From: Rhodanobacter sp. 67-28
Lineage (GTDB): Bacteria > Pseudomonadota > Gammaproteobacteria > Xanthomonadales > Rhodanobacteraceae
NCBI GenBank assembly: GCA_001898415.1
Contig: MKTU01000024.1
Location: forward strand, 148,929 to 196,809
Direction: 5' to 3'
Length of the DNA: 47,881 bases
Shown here piece by piece: positions 25,960 to 34,218 of this stretch. The position numbers were made by a program, and so were the translations under genes. Every line of letters begins with the position of its first letter. Positions within the stretch are counted from its first letter, which is position 1. Under the pieces are notes generated by a model. That model had not been told where the DNA came from. It did not search any database and was given only the letters and a program-made list of their open reading frames with translations.

Positions 25960-26041
25960 CGTTCGCCCCGAGCGTAGCGCAGCGGAGCCGAAGGGCAGTC
26001 TCCTTCGGCTCCGACCCTGCGCCACGCGCTCGGGGCGAACG
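25960..26041 (-). repeat. Large hairpin between pstS and pstC
   Basis: Outer stem CGTTCGCCCCGAGCG (25960-25974) pairs perfectly with CGCTCGGGGCGAACG (26027-26041); inner stem GGAGCCGAAGG (25984-25994) pairs with CCTTCGGCTCC (26002-26012). No T-run follows, so it is more likely an RNA-stabilising or attenuating hairpin than a terminator. Confidence 0.75.
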
Positions 26042-26068
26042 GGGCGGGCGGCGGCTTCGATCAAGCCA

Positions 26069-27103
26069 TCAATGCTTGAACTCGGACGTCCAGTACGCCT
26101 CGATCTGGCTGACAAGCGACGCCGGCAGCGGCACGTAGTCGAGTTCGCTGGCGGCTTGCTGGCCATGCTCCAGCGCGTACTTGAAGAAGTCGAAGGCGAC
26201 CTTGCTGTTGCCCGCGTTCTTCGGCGACTTGTACATGATGATCCAGGTGGTGGCGGTGATCGGCCACGCCTTGGCGCCCGGCGCGTTGGTCATGATCAGG
26301 TTGAAGTCCTTGGCGCTGGCCCAGTCGGCGGTAGCCGCGGCGGCCGCGAAGCTCTCCGCTTCCGGCGCAATCACGTTGCCGGCGGCGTTCTTCATGTTCA
26401 CCCAGCTGATCTTGTTCTTCACCGCGTAGGCGTATTCGACGTAGCCGATCGAGCCCTTGATCTGGCGCACGTACTGCGACACGCCCTCGTTGCCCTTGCC
26501 GCCCACGCCGGTCGGCCATTCCACGGCGGTGCCGAACTTGACCTTGCCGGCCCACTCCGGGCTGACCTTGGACAGGTAGTTGGTGAAGTTGAACGAGGTG
26601 CCCGAACCGTCCGAGCGATGCACCACGGTGATCTTGCCGGCCGGCAGGGCCAGGCCCGCGTTCAGCGCGGCGATCTTCGGATCGTTCCAGTTCCTGATCT
26701 TGCCCAGGAAGATGTCGGCCAGGGTGGCGCCGTCCAGCTTGATCTGGCCGGCCTGCACGCCGGCGATGTTGACCACCGGCACGATGCCGCCGACCACGAT
26801 CGGGAACTGGCCCAGGCCGTACTTCTTCAGGTCCTCGGCCTTCATCGGCGCGTCGGAGGCGCCGAAGTCGATGGTGCCTTCCTTGATCTGCGCGATGCCG
26901 GCGCCGGAACCGATCGACTGGTAGTTGAGGCGGTTGCCGGTCTTCTCGGCATACGCGGCCGACCACTTGGACATGACCGGGTAGACGAAGCTGGAGCCGG
27001 CGCCGGTGATGTCGGTGGCGTGGGCGGCCACGCCGAAGGTCGAGGCCACGGCGAACGTGGCGACGGCGGCGAGCCGGACTGGCAGTTTGCGGAGGGTCAA
27101 CAT
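26069..27103 (-). CDS. pstS: Phosphate-binding periplasmic protein PstS
   Basis: 344 residues with a signal peptide ending near AAHA-TD. The phosphate-binding features of PstS are visible: GAGSSFVYPVMSKW at the mature N-terminus, GSGAGIAQIKEGTIDFGASDAPM (about 66-88) and HRSDGSGTSFNFTNYLS (about 162-178). It delivers phosphate to PstCA and signals through PhoU/PhoR. GGAGCTTCC precedes the ATG. First gene of the minus-strand pst operon, with a PhoB box 77 bases upstream of the start. Confidence 0.97.
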   Translation of the reverse strand: MLTLRKLPVRLAAVATFAVASTFGVAAHATDITGAGSSFVYPVMSKWSAAYAEKTGNRLNYQSIGSGAGIAQIKEGTIDFGASDAPMKAEDLKKYGLGQFPIVVGGIVPVVNIAGVQAGQIKLDGATLADIFLGKIRNWNDPKIAALNAGLALPAGKITVVHRSDGSGTSFNFTNYLSKVSPEWAGKVKFGTAVEWPTGVGGKGNEGVSQYVRQIKGSIGYVEYAYAVKNKISWVNMKNAAGNVIAPEAESFAAAAATADWASAKDFNLIMTNAPGAKAWPITATTWIIMYKSPKNAGNSKVAFDFFKYALEHGQQAASELDYVPLPASLVSQIEAYWTSEFKH

Positions 27104-27163
27104 GGAAGCTCCTTTCGAGTGGGGTCGGATGCGACCCCGCCATTTCAGGCTTTTCGTGTTGCC

Positions 27164-27209
27164 ATTGAATGAAATGAATGTTGCAGCAAGATGACAGCCC
27201 CTGCGACAG
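27164..27209 (-). promoter_or_regulatory. PhoB box and promoter of pstS
   Basis: On the minus strand CTGTCAT-CTTG-CTGCAAC (27197-27180) fits the 7-4-7 PhoB direct repeat. Exactly 10 bases later is TTCAAT (27169-27164), a 4/6 match to the -10, which is the classic geometry of PhoB promoters. A further half-site, CTGTCGC, lies just upstream (27209-27203). Confidence 0.75.
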
Positions 27210-27242
27210 TGCCGGCGGGCCGCGCGCGGGAGTGTCTCGAAT

Positions 27243-27260
27243 CTGTCATGTCAGTGGCAT
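27243..27260 (+). promoter_or_regulatory. PhoB box of the porin gene
   Basis: CTGTCAT-GTCA-GTGGCAT on the plus strand, a 7-4-7 direct repeat with the first half perfect and the second 5/7. It points toward the porin gene 103 bases downstream and stands back to back with the pstS box. The -10 is not clear. Confidence 0.6.
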
Positions 27261-27363
27261 CCAGCCGTAAAAGTCCGTCTGCAAACTTTTAACCAATCGC
27301 CGGCCAGGCCCCTCCGGTTCGGGCGGCGACCCAGCGATTTCCCACCCACTTGCGGAGAAAGAC

Positions 27364-28617
27364 ATGCGTTCCAAACTGATTGCGGTGGCGATTGCCGCCG
27401 GCCTCGGGGTTGCCAGCTTCACGGCCGCGGCCGCGCCGCAGAACCGGACGTCGGCGACCACCAGCGCCGAGGTCGAGTCGCTGAAGGCCCAGCTCGCCGC
27501 ACTGCAGGCCAAGGTGAACGAACTGGAACAGCGCACCGATGCGCAGTCCGACATCAACGTCAGCACCGGCCAGGCGGTGGAGAAGGCGACGGCGGTGACC
27601 ACCGCCAGCGACAAGAAACTCGAGTCGCTGGAGAAGCTGGTCAACAACACCAAGTTGTCCGGCCGCATGTACTTCGACTTCACCAACATCGACCAGAAGG
27701 ACAGCGACAGCGGCAAGACCGACAAGTCCGGCATCGGCATGGACGTCAAGCGCTTCTACCTCGGCGTCGACCACAAGTTCAACGACATCTGGTCGATGAA
27801 CCTGACCACCGATTTCAACTATTCCAGCAGCGACGGCCAGACCAGCCTGTTCGTCAAGAAGGCCTACGTGCAGGGCAAGTTCGACGACGCGGCGGTGCTG
27901 CGCATCGGTTCGACCGACATGCCGTGGATTCCGTTCGCCGAGCAGTACTACGGTTTCCGCTACGTCGAGAACACCATCACCGACCGCCTGAAGTACGGCA
28001 ACTCGGCGGACTGGGGCCTGCACCTGGGTGGCGAGCTGGGCGCCGGCAAGTCGTTCAACTACGCGGTGTCGGTGGTCAACGGCAACGGCTACAAGAATCC
28101 GGGCCGCAGCAAGGGCGTGGATGTCGAGGGCCGCCTCGGCTTCGTGCCGTTCGAGAACATGGTGGTGGCGATCGGCGGCTACCGCGGCCATCGCGGCCAG
28201 GAGACCGAGAACGTCAACGCCGTGAACACGGCCGAGCGCGGCGACATCATGGTCGCCTATGCCAGCGACGCGTTCCGTCTCGGCGCCGAGTACTTCACGG
28301 CGAAGAACTGGAACAACGTGCTCACCACGGCCACCGACAAGGCCGACGGTTACTCGCTGTGGGGCAGCGTGGCGGTGGCCGACGACGTGAGCCTGTTCGC
28401 CCGCTACGACAACGCCAAGCTCAGCAAGACGCTGGATGGCGCCAACAAGAACGTCTACTACAACGCCGGCGTCGAGTACCAGGTGACCAAGGGCTTCAAG
28501 CTGGCCGGCGTGTGGAAGCACGAGAAGGCCGACAAGTCCGTCAGCACGCCGGTACCGCCGCACGTGCGCAACGTCAAGACCAACGAGATCGGCGTGTTCG
28601 GCGAAGTGCGCTTCTGA
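27364..28617 (+). CDS. Phosphate-selective porin (OprP/OprO family)
   Basis: 417 residues with a signal peptide ending near AAAA-PQ. Then comes a helical coiled-coil segment, about 37-60 (EVESLKAQLAALQAKVNELEQ-type heptads), as in trimeric OprP-like porins, and a beta-barrel to the terminal Phe, the usual outer-membrane insertion signal. Barrel strands alternate polar and aromatic residues, for example RFYLGVDHKFNDIWSMNLTTDF. Family members form anion or polyphosphate channels induced by phosphate lack. Position opposite pstS, with its own PhoB box, supports this role. GGAGAAAGAC precedes the ATG. Confidence 0.9.
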   Translation: MRSKLIAVAIAAGLGVASFTAAAAPQNRTSATTSAEVESLKAQLAALQAKVNELEQRTDAQSDINVSTGQAVEKATAVTTASDKKLESLEKLVNNTKLSGRMYFDFTNIDQKDSDSGKTDKSGIGMDVKRFYLGVDHKFNDIWSMNLTTDFNYSSSDGQTSLFVKKAYVQGKFDDAAVLRIGSTDMPWIPFAEQYYGFRYVENTITDRLKYGNSADWGLHLGGELGAGKSFNYAVSVVNGNGYKNPGRSKGVDVEGRLGFVPFENMVVAIGGYRGHRGQETENVNAVNTAERGDIMVAYASDAFRLGAEYFTAKNWNNVLTTATDKADGYSLWGSVAVADDVSLFARYDNAKLSKTLDGANKNVYYNAGVEYQVTKGFKLAGVWKHEKADKSVSTPVPPHVRNVKTNEIGVFGEVRF

Positions 28618-28623
28618 ACCCGT

Positions 28624-28732
28624 GCCGCCGCGGCAGTCCGCGGCGGCGCGGCGGGGCAAACGGTTATCGTGAGGGAGTTCCACCCAGGGATGGAGAGCGG
28701 CGGGCCAGGATGCCCGCCGTTTCTTTTTTTTT
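28624..28732 (+). terminator. Hairpin and intrinsic terminator after the porin gene
   Basis: First a GCCGCCGCGG-CAGT-CCGCGGCGGC hairpin (28624-28647) without T-run. Then CGGCGGGC-6-GCCCGCCG (28698-28719) followed by TTTC and nine T, a strong rho-independent terminator for the porin transcript. It also separates it from the convergent ppk1 operon. Confidence 0.85.
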
Positions 28733-28775
28733 CGCGGATGATGGCGATGACGCTGCGCGCGCGTCCGCCGAGGCG

Positions 28776-30884
28776 TCAGGTCTTGTACCGGTCCAGCAGC
28801 CAGCCCTGCGCCGCATGCGCCGGTGCGTCGCCCGGCGTGGCGCGGCGATAGTGCCCATCGGCGTCCAGCAGCCAGGCCTGCACGTTGTCGTCCAGGTAGT
28901 TCTGCAGCGTCTCGCGGAAGACACGCGCCGCGATGCGCGGGTCGCGTATCGGGAAGCATGCCTCGACCCGGCGCAGCAGATTGCGCTCCATCCAGTCGGC
29001 CGAGGAGCCGTAGATCTCGGCGCGGCCGTCGTTGGCGAACCAGTACACGCGGCTGTGCTCGAGAAAGCGGCCCAGCACCGAGCGCACGCGGATGCGCTCG
29101 GAGACCCCGGGCAGGCCTAGGCGCAGGATGCATGCGCCGCGCACGATCAAGTCGATCTCGACGCCGGCGCAGGAGGCGCGGTAGAGCGCGGCGACCATGG
29201 AGGGTTCGTTCAGCGCGTTCATGCGCGCGATGATCCGCGCCGGCTTGCCGGCGCATGCGTGCGTGATCTCGCGCTCGACCAGGGCGAGCAGGCCGCGATG
29301 CAGGCTGAAGGGCGACTGCAGCACGTGCTCCAGCTCCACCGCCGGCCCGAGGCTGCACAGCTGCTGGAAGATCCGGCCCACGTCGGCGCAGATGCCCGGG
29401 TCGCGGGTCATCAGGCCGATGTCGGTGTAGAGCCGGCTGGTGGCCAGGTGGTAGTTGCCGGTGGACAGGTGCGCGTAGCGGCACAGCACGCCCCGTTCGC
29501 GGCGCACGATCAGCAGCATCTTGGCGTGGGTCTTGTAGCCGACGACGCCGTACACGACCTGCACGCCGGCCTCCTGCAGACGGTCGGCCAGGCGGATGTT
29601 CGCCTCCTCGTCGAAGCGGGCGCGCAACTCGATGACCGCCGTCACCTCCTTGCCGGAGCGGGCCGCATCGGCAAGGTAGCCGACCAGCGGCGAGTCCTCG
29701 CCGACCCGGTACAGCGTCTGCCGGATCGCCAGTACGTCGGCGTCCGTGCTGGCCTGGCGCAGCAGTTCGAGCACGGGCGTGAACGAATCGAACGGGTGAT
29801 GCAGCAGCAGGTCGCCCTGGCTGATGGTATCGAACATGCCGGCGTCCGCCGTGAAGGCGCGAGGCACGGCCGGCACGAACGGCGGATATTTCAGATCCGG
29901 GCGATCGACCATGTCATAGATCGCCGACGCGCGATGCAGGTTGACCGGGCCGCTGCACAGGTACACGTCGGCATCGGTCAGGCCGAAGTTCACCAGCAGC
30001 ATCTGCCGCACCTCGGGCGTGCAGCCCTCGCCGAGTTCCAGCCGCACCGCGTCGGCGTAAGCCCGCTCGCGCAGTTCCATGCTCAGCACGCGCGCCAGGT
30101 TCTCGGTGTCGCCTTCTTCCAGCTCCAGTTCGGAATCGCGCGTCACGCGGAACTGGCAGGCGCCGCGGATCGTCATGCCGGGGAACATCGCGTCGGCGAA
30201 GCGCTCCAGCAGCGTGGAGAGGAACACGAACTGGTGTGGCGCGCCGGCGACCTCCGGCGGCAGGCGGATCACGCGCGGCAGCGAGCGCGGCGCGCGCACG
30301 ACCGCGACATGGCCCTCGCGACCGAAGGCGTCCTCGCCGTCCAGCACCACCGCGACATTGAGGCTCTTGTTGAGTATCCGCGGGAACGGGTGGGCCGAGT
30401 TCAAGCCCAGCGGCGAGAGCACCGGCAGGATCTCGCGCTCGAAGTGCGTGCGCGCCCAGCGCGTCTGTGCGGGCGACCAGGGCGCGCCGTCGATGAACAC
30501 GATGCCCTCGCGCGCCAGCGCCGGGCGCAGCTCGTCGTGCCACGTTTCGTACTGGGTGTGCATCAGCCGGGTGGCGTTGTCGCGCACCTGCGCGAGCACC
30601 TCGGCCAGGGGCATGCCGTCCGGGCCCGGGCGCGCGTCGCCGTAGGCGATCCAGTGCCTGAGGCTGGCCACGCGCACCTCGAAAAACTCGTCGAGGTTGC
30701 GCACCGAGATGCACAGGAAGTGCAGCCGTTCCAGCAGCGGTACCGTGGCGTCGCGCGCCTGGGCCAGCACGCGGGCATTGAATTGGAGCGCCGAAAGTTC
30801 GTGGTTGAGGCAGAGGTTCGCCGCGCGGAAACCGACGCTGGCCGGCTCCGGCTCGACGTGCTGCGGCGCGCTTGCGATGGTCAT
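28776..30884 (-). CDS. ppk1: Polyphosphate kinase 1
   Basis: 702 residues. PPK1 makes long-chain polyphosphate from ATP reversibly. N-terminal domain starts with NHELSALQFNARVLAQA and NLDEFFEVRVA. The catalytic histidine is His453 in KTHAKMLLIVRRE, followed by the YAHLSTGNYH loop. The second phospholipase-D-like domain has IYGSSADWMERNLLRRVE. Length and order match the family, so it should be functional. The start is the ATG at 30884, 28 bases after the PAP2 gene. Last gene of a glycosyltransferase-PAP2-ppk1 operon inside the phosphate island. Confidence 0.96.
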   Translation of the reverse strand: MTIASAPQHVEPEPASVGFRAANLCLNHELSALQFNARVLAQARDATVPLLERLHFLCISVRNLDEFFEVRVASLRHWIAYGDARPGPDGMPLAEVLAQVRDNATRLMHTQYETWHDELRPALAREGIVFIDGAPWSPAQTRWARTHFEREILPVLSPLGLNSAHPFPRILNKSLNVAVVLDGEDAFGREGHVAVVRAPRSLPRVIRLPPEVAGAPHQFVFLSTLLERFADAMFPGMTIRGACQFRVTRDSELELEEGDTENLARVLSMELRERAYADAVRLELGEGCTPEVRQMLLVNFGLTDADVYLCSGPVNLHRASAIYDMVDRPDLKYPPFVPAVPRAFTADAGMFDTISQGDLLLHHPFDSFTPVLELLRQASTDADVLAIRQTLYRVGEDSPLVGYLADAARSGKEVTAVIELRARFDEEANIRLADRLQEAGVQVVYGVVGYKTHAKMLLIVRRERGVLCRYAHLSTGNYHLATSRLYTDIGLMTRDPGICADVGRIFQQLCSLGPAVELEHVLQSPFSLHRGLLALVEREITHACAGKPARIIARMNALNEPSMVAALYRASCAGVEIDLIVRGACILRLGLPGVSERIRVRSVLGRFLEHSRVYWFANDGRAEIYGSSADWMERNLLRRVEACFPIRDPRIAARVFRETLQNYLDDNVQAWLLDADGHYRRATPGDAPAHAAQGWLLDRYKT

Positions 30885-30912
30885 GGGCGGAGGGTCGGCG
30901 GGTGAGGGCGGT

Positions 30913-31488
30913 TCAACCCGCCAGGGTGCCGACGAGTGCGGCGTCGAGCCCGCGCGAGGCGAGGCCGAGCGCCGCGCCGAGTGCGGCACCGGCGAGCACG
31001 TCGCTGGGGTAGTGCAGGCCCAGCACCACGCGCGACATCGCCACCAGCACGGCGAACAGCGCCAGCGGAAGGGCCAGCACGGGAAACCAGCCGGCGGCGA
31101 CGATGCCGAAGCTCACCGCGTGCAGCGTATGCCCCGACGGGAAGCTGAACTCGTCCAGCGGCGGTGCGCGCGCGATCACTTCGCGGTGCACGCGGAACGG
31201 CCGCGGGCGACGCGTGCGGCGCTTCAGCGTGCGGTAGAGCAACCACGCCACGATGCCGGTGCCGGCCATCTGCAGTGCGGCGTGCCGACCGCGGTCACCG
31301 CCGCCGATGGCCAACGCGGCGATCAGGCCGTACCAGAGCCAGCCATCGCCGAGGCGGCTGGCCGCGCCGAAGATCCGTTGCACCGCGCGACGCGCGCCCC
31401 AGCGGCTGGCCGCGCGGCACAGCAGCGCGTCCAGCGACAGAGTTGCCGGTTCAGGCGACGGCGCGGAGACGGTCATCGGGATGGCCAT
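30913..31488 (-). CDS. PAP2-family phosphatase (membrane)
   Basis: 191 residues with about five membrane helices. The three PAP2 signature motifs are present: KRRTRRPRP (C1, about 89-97), PSGHT (C2, about 117-121) and SRVVLGLHYPSDVLAG (C3, about 152-167), so an active lipid phosphatase is expected. Such enzymes remove phosphate from phosphatidic acid or undecaprenyl pyrophosphate. The start at 31488 overlaps the end of the glycosyltransferase gene by 38 bases; an ATG at 31476 is an alternative. With the glycosyltransferase it could turn phosphatidic acid into diacylglycerol for glycolipid synthesis; this is inferred from context. Confidence 0.88.
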   Translation of the reverse strand: MAIPMTVSAPSPEPATLSLDALLCRAASRWGARRAVQRIFGAASRLGDGWLWYGLIAALAIGGGDRGRHAALQMAGTGIVAWLLYRTLKRRTRRPRPFRVHREVIARAPPLDEFSFPSGHTLHAVSFGIVAAGWFPVLALPLALFAVLVAMSRVVLGLHYPSDVLAGAALGAALGLASRGLDAALVGTLAG

Positions 31489-32596
31489 GCAGCAGCGAGA
31501 CCAGCAAAGTCTCGAATTCCGCGATCACCATGTCCGGCGGGCACCGCAGCGCGGCGCGCCGCGCATGGGCGCCGAGCCTGCGGCGGGTCGTCGGGTCGAC
31601 GCCGAGCTGATAGGCCGAGGTGATGAAACTGCGCGCGTCCGAGGGCGGCACAATGCGCCCGGAGATGCCGTCGACGACGTGCTCCTGCGCCGCGGCATGG
31701 TCGAACGCGACCAGCGCCAGCCCCGAGGCCATCGCTTCCAGTACCACGTTGCCGAAGGTTTCCGACAGGCTCGGGAACAGGAACACGTCCGCGCTGGCGT
31801 AGTGCGCGGCCAGATCCGCGCCGTGCCTGGTGCCGACGAACAAGGCCTCGGGGCAGGCGCTGGCGAGCGCCGCGCGTTGCGGACCGTCGCCGACCATCAC
31901 CAGGCGCGCGGCGGGCGTGCGTGCCTGCAACGCGCGGAAAGCCTGCACGGCGAGGCCCAGGTTTTTCTCCGCAGCGATCCGTCCGACGCACAGCAGCACG
32001 GGCGTCTCGTCATCCACGCCCCAGCTGCGGCGCAGCGCCGGATCGCGCCGCTCCGGCGAGAACAGCCGGACATCGACGCCGCGGCGCAGCTTGCGCACGT
32101 GGTCGACACCGGCATCCGTCAGCTCGGCGTGCAGCGCGTTGGTCGGCACCAGGGTCATCTGCGCGCGACGGTGGAAGCCGAGCAGGTGGTTGCGTACCAG
32201 CGGCGCCAGCAGGCCGACGCCATAGTGGGCGGCGTAGTCGTGGAAGCGCGTGTGGAACCCGCTCACCACCGGGACCTGCAGCGCGTTGGCCACGCGCAGC
32301 GCCGACGCGCCCAGCGGACCTTCCGTGGCGATGTACACCGCATCGGGCCGCTTCGCATGCCAGCGCCGGCGCAGCGCACTGCCGGCGGGCAGGCCGAACT
32401 GCATGCCCGGGTAGCGCGGCAGCGCCACGCCGCGTGCGCGTACCAGTTCGACCTTGCCGTCGCGGCCGTCGCCGCCGGGGCGGACCACGTCGACGCCCAG
32501 CCCGCGTGCGGCCAGCCCGGCGGCAAGCGTGCGCACGGTGAGGGCGACACCGTTCACCTGGGGCGGCCAGGTCTCCGTGACGAAGCTGACGCGCAT
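31451..32596 (-). CDS. GT4-family glycosyltransferase (MgtA/SqdX-like)
   Basis: 381 residues with two Rossmann-like domains. N-terminal RVSFVTETWPPQVNGVA and the GFHTRFHDY loop are typical of GT4 transferases that glycosylate diacylglycerol or mannosylate lipids. The C-terminal donor site has VGRIAAEKNLGLAVQAF, VGDGPQRAAL and PSLSETFGNVVLEAMASGLALVAFD (E-x7-E). An alternative role in exopolysaccharide or mannoside synthesis is possible. First gene of the operon with PAP2 and ppk1, in a phosphate-response neighbourhood. The start ATG at 32596 follows CGGAGAACAGCG. Confidence 0.85.
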   Translation of the reverse strand: MRVSFVTETWPPQVNGVALTVRTLAAGLAARGLGVDVVRPGGDGRDGKVELVRARGVALPRYPGMQFGLPAGSALRRRWHAKRPDAVYIATEGPLGASALRVANALQVPVVSGFHTRFHDYAAHYGVGLLAPLVRNHLLGFHRRAQMTLVPTNALHAELTDAGVDHVRKLRRGVDVRLFSPERRDPALRRSWGVDDETPVLLCVGRIAAEKNLGLAVQAFRALQARTPAARLVMVGDGPQRAALASACPEALFVGTRHGADLAAHYASADVFLFPSLSETFGNVVLEAMASGLALVAFDHAAAQEHVVDGISGRIVPPSDARSFITSAYQLGVDPTTRRRLGAHARRAALRCPPDMVIAEFETLLVSLLHGHPDDRLRAVA

Positions 32597-32744
32597 CGCT
32601 GTTCTCCGATCGGAACTGGCACCGATCGTGGCGCCGCCCTGTTGCACGCGAACGACGGCTGCATGACGCTTGTGTGCTTGCCGACTTGCGCGCGCCGCGG
32701 GAGGGCATCGCGCCCAGCCGTCGTGACAAAAAAGCGAGTCCGGC

Positions 32745-32778
32745 ATGTCATCGGCTTGTCACGCGGCGTTGCGACAAT
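32745..32778 (+). promoter_or_regulatory. PhoB box with -10, in front of the candidate small RNA
   Basis: ATGTCAT-CGGC-TTGTCAC (32745-32762) matches the 7-4-7 PhoB box in six of seven positions in each half. Ten bases later stands GACAAT (32773-32778), a 4/6 -10 at the spacing used by PhoB promoters. Predicted transcription start is about 32784-32786, directly before a hairpin-rich segment. Confidence 0.65.
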
Positions 32779-32784
32779 GCCTGC

Positions 32785-32882
32785 GCCTGCCAGGCACTCC
32801 CCTCCATGGCAGGCATCTTCGAGATGCCGCTCCCCCTCCTGAATCGGCTCCCGGCGTGGATTTTCTCCACGCCGTTTTTTTT
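32785..32882 (+). ncRNA. Candidate PhoB-regulated C-rich small RNA
   Basis: About 98 bases in the 315-base gap between the glycosyltransferase and phoR genes, with no gene on this strand. Hairpin 1: GCCTGCCA (32785-32792) with TGGCAGGC (32807-32814), a loop containing ACTCCCCTCC. Hairpin 2: GGCATCT-TCG-AGATGCC (32812-32828), sharing three bases with hairpin 1. Then a single-stranded CTCCCCCTCCTG linker and a terminator. C-rich unpaired stretches are suited to bind G-rich ribosome sites, as in the Xanthomonas sRNA sX13, but homology to it is not claimed. No frame here looks like a protein. Confidence 0.6.
32852..32882 (+). terminator. Rho-independent terminator of the candidate small RNA
   Basis: CGGCGTGGA (32852-32860), loop TTTTC, TCCACGCCG (32866-32874), then eight T (32875-32882). 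A nine-base-pair GC-rich stem with an immediate U-run on the plus strand, although both flanking genes run on the minus strand. Confidence 0.88.
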
Positions 32883-32911
32883 GCGGCAAGGGGGTTGTGC
32901 GCAGGCGCGGC

Positions 32912-34201
32912 TCAGTTGGCCGGGGTCTCGGCGCGGAAGATGCCGCCGCGGTCCGGCGGCAACACGCGCGAGGCTTCCATCACGCAGGAGAAGGTCGAGC
33001 CGCGGCCGGGCTCGCTCTCGATCACCAGGCGCCCCTGGTGCAGGTTCAGCACGTGCTTGACGATGGACAGGCCCAGGCCGGTGCCGCCGGACTCGCGCGA
33101 GCGGCTGGACGACACGCGGTAGAAGCGCTCGGTGAGTCGCACCAGGTGTTCGGCGGAGATGCCCAGCCCGCTGTCGCGCACGGAGAAGATCGCGCCGCCA
33201 TCGGCGGTCTGCCGCCAGCCGATCACGATCTCGCCGCCGCTGGGCGTATAGCGCACGGCGTTGCTGGTCAGGTTGGAGAACGCGCTGTGCAGGTGATGGA
33301 TCGAGCCGCGCAGGCGCACCGCAGTGGTCGCCTCCACGCTGATGCGGTGCCGGCCCTGGCTGAGCGCCACCGCCTCGCGCCGCAGCGTCTCCAGCAGCGG
33401 AATCATGGCCACTTCCTCGTCCGGCAGGGCCTCGCGCGTTTCCAGCCGCGACAGGGTCAGCAGATCCTCGACGATCTGCTGCATCCGCTGCGACTGCATG
33501 CGCATCTCGCCGAGCACCGGCGCCAGCTCGGGCACGTCCACGGGGTCCAGCAGTTCCAGGTAGCCGTGGATCACCGTCAACGGAGTGCGCAGCTCATGCG
33601 AGACGTTGGCCACGAAATCGCGGCGCACCTGCTCCAGCCGGCTCAGCGTGCTGATGTCACGCGCCAGCAGCACCTTCAGCTGCTGGCCGAAGGGGATGAT
33701 CGTCGCGGCCAGGCGCAGCGACGCATCCGCCGGCGCCGGCAGGTCGGCGGCCGGCTGCGTGGCATTCGTGCGCAGCCACGTGCCCAGCTCGCTGCCGTCG
33801 AGCCATTGCGCGAGCGGCTGCCCGACGTGTTCGCGCCGCACGCCGAGCAGACGGGTAGCGGCCGCGTTGAACCAGCGCACGCGCCCCTGATCGTCGAACA
33901 GCACCACGGCATCGGCCAGTGCGCCCACCGCGTCGCGCACGTCGTGCAACTGCGCGCGCAGGCGCGACTGGCGCAAGGCGCGTGCGGCGCGGAGTTGGCC
34001 AGGTGTATCGGGTCGCGTCCGGCGTGCACGGCGTGCACGGCGTGCGCGCAGCCACCACCCCAGCGCGACGGCTTCACCGCCCAGGGCGACGCCGAGCGCC
34101 CACCATGGCGACGCCCACAGCGCGGCGACGATCGCGCCGGCCATCGAGCCGATCACGATGACGAGGAAGCCGGTGTCGAAGGAGGTGCGGATGCTGCGCA
34201 T
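32912..34201 (-). CDS. phoR: Phosphate-regulon sensor kinase PhoR
   Basis: 429 residues. Two membrane helices close together at the N-terminus (about 11-45), as in PhoR, then an arginine-rich linker, a PAS domain (about 80-185) with VVLFDDQGRVRWFNAAATRLLG, the H-box FVANVSHELRTPLTVIHGYLE with His202, and a complete ATPase domain (NLTSNAVRYTPSGG, DSGLGISAEH, FYRVSSSRSRESGGTGLGLSIVK). Phosphorylates PhoB when phosphate is low; PhoU and Pst hold it inactive otherwise. Starts 17 bases after phoB; an in-frame longer start overlapping phoB is less likely. Confidence 0.95.
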   Translation of the reverse strand: MRSIRTSFDTGFLVIVIGSMAGAIVAALWASPWWALGVALGGEAVALGWWLRARRARRARRTRPDTPGQLRAARALRQSRLRAQLHDVRDAVGALADAVVLFDDQGRVRWFNAAATRLLGVRREHVGQPLAQWLDGSELGTWLRTNATQPAADLPAPADASLRLAATIIPFGQQLKVLLARDISTLSRLEQVRRDFVANVSHELRTPLTVIHGYLELLDPVDVPELAPVLGEMRMQSQRMQQIVEDLLTLSRLETREALPDEEVAMIPLLETLRREAVALSQGRHRISVEATTAVRLRGSIHHLHSAFSNLTSNAVRYTPSGGEIVIGWRQTADGGAIFSVRDSGLGISAEHLVRLTERFYRVSSSRSRESGGTGLGLSIVKHVLNLHQGRLVIESEPGRGSTFSCVMEASRVLPPDRGGIFRAETPAN

Positions 34202-34218
34202 GCGCCGGCCGGAGCTGC

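Noticed and set aside
32652-32669. PhoB box for the glycosyltransferase operon (GCGTCAT-GCAG-CCGTCGT on the minus strand)
   Set aside because: Matches are only 5/7 and 4/7 and no -10 follows at 10 bases (CAGGGC). Too weak to list.
32785-32882. Calling the candidate RNA an sX13 homologue
   Set aside because: Only the general C-rich loop design is similar; sX13 is described next to polA, and I could not align the sequences.
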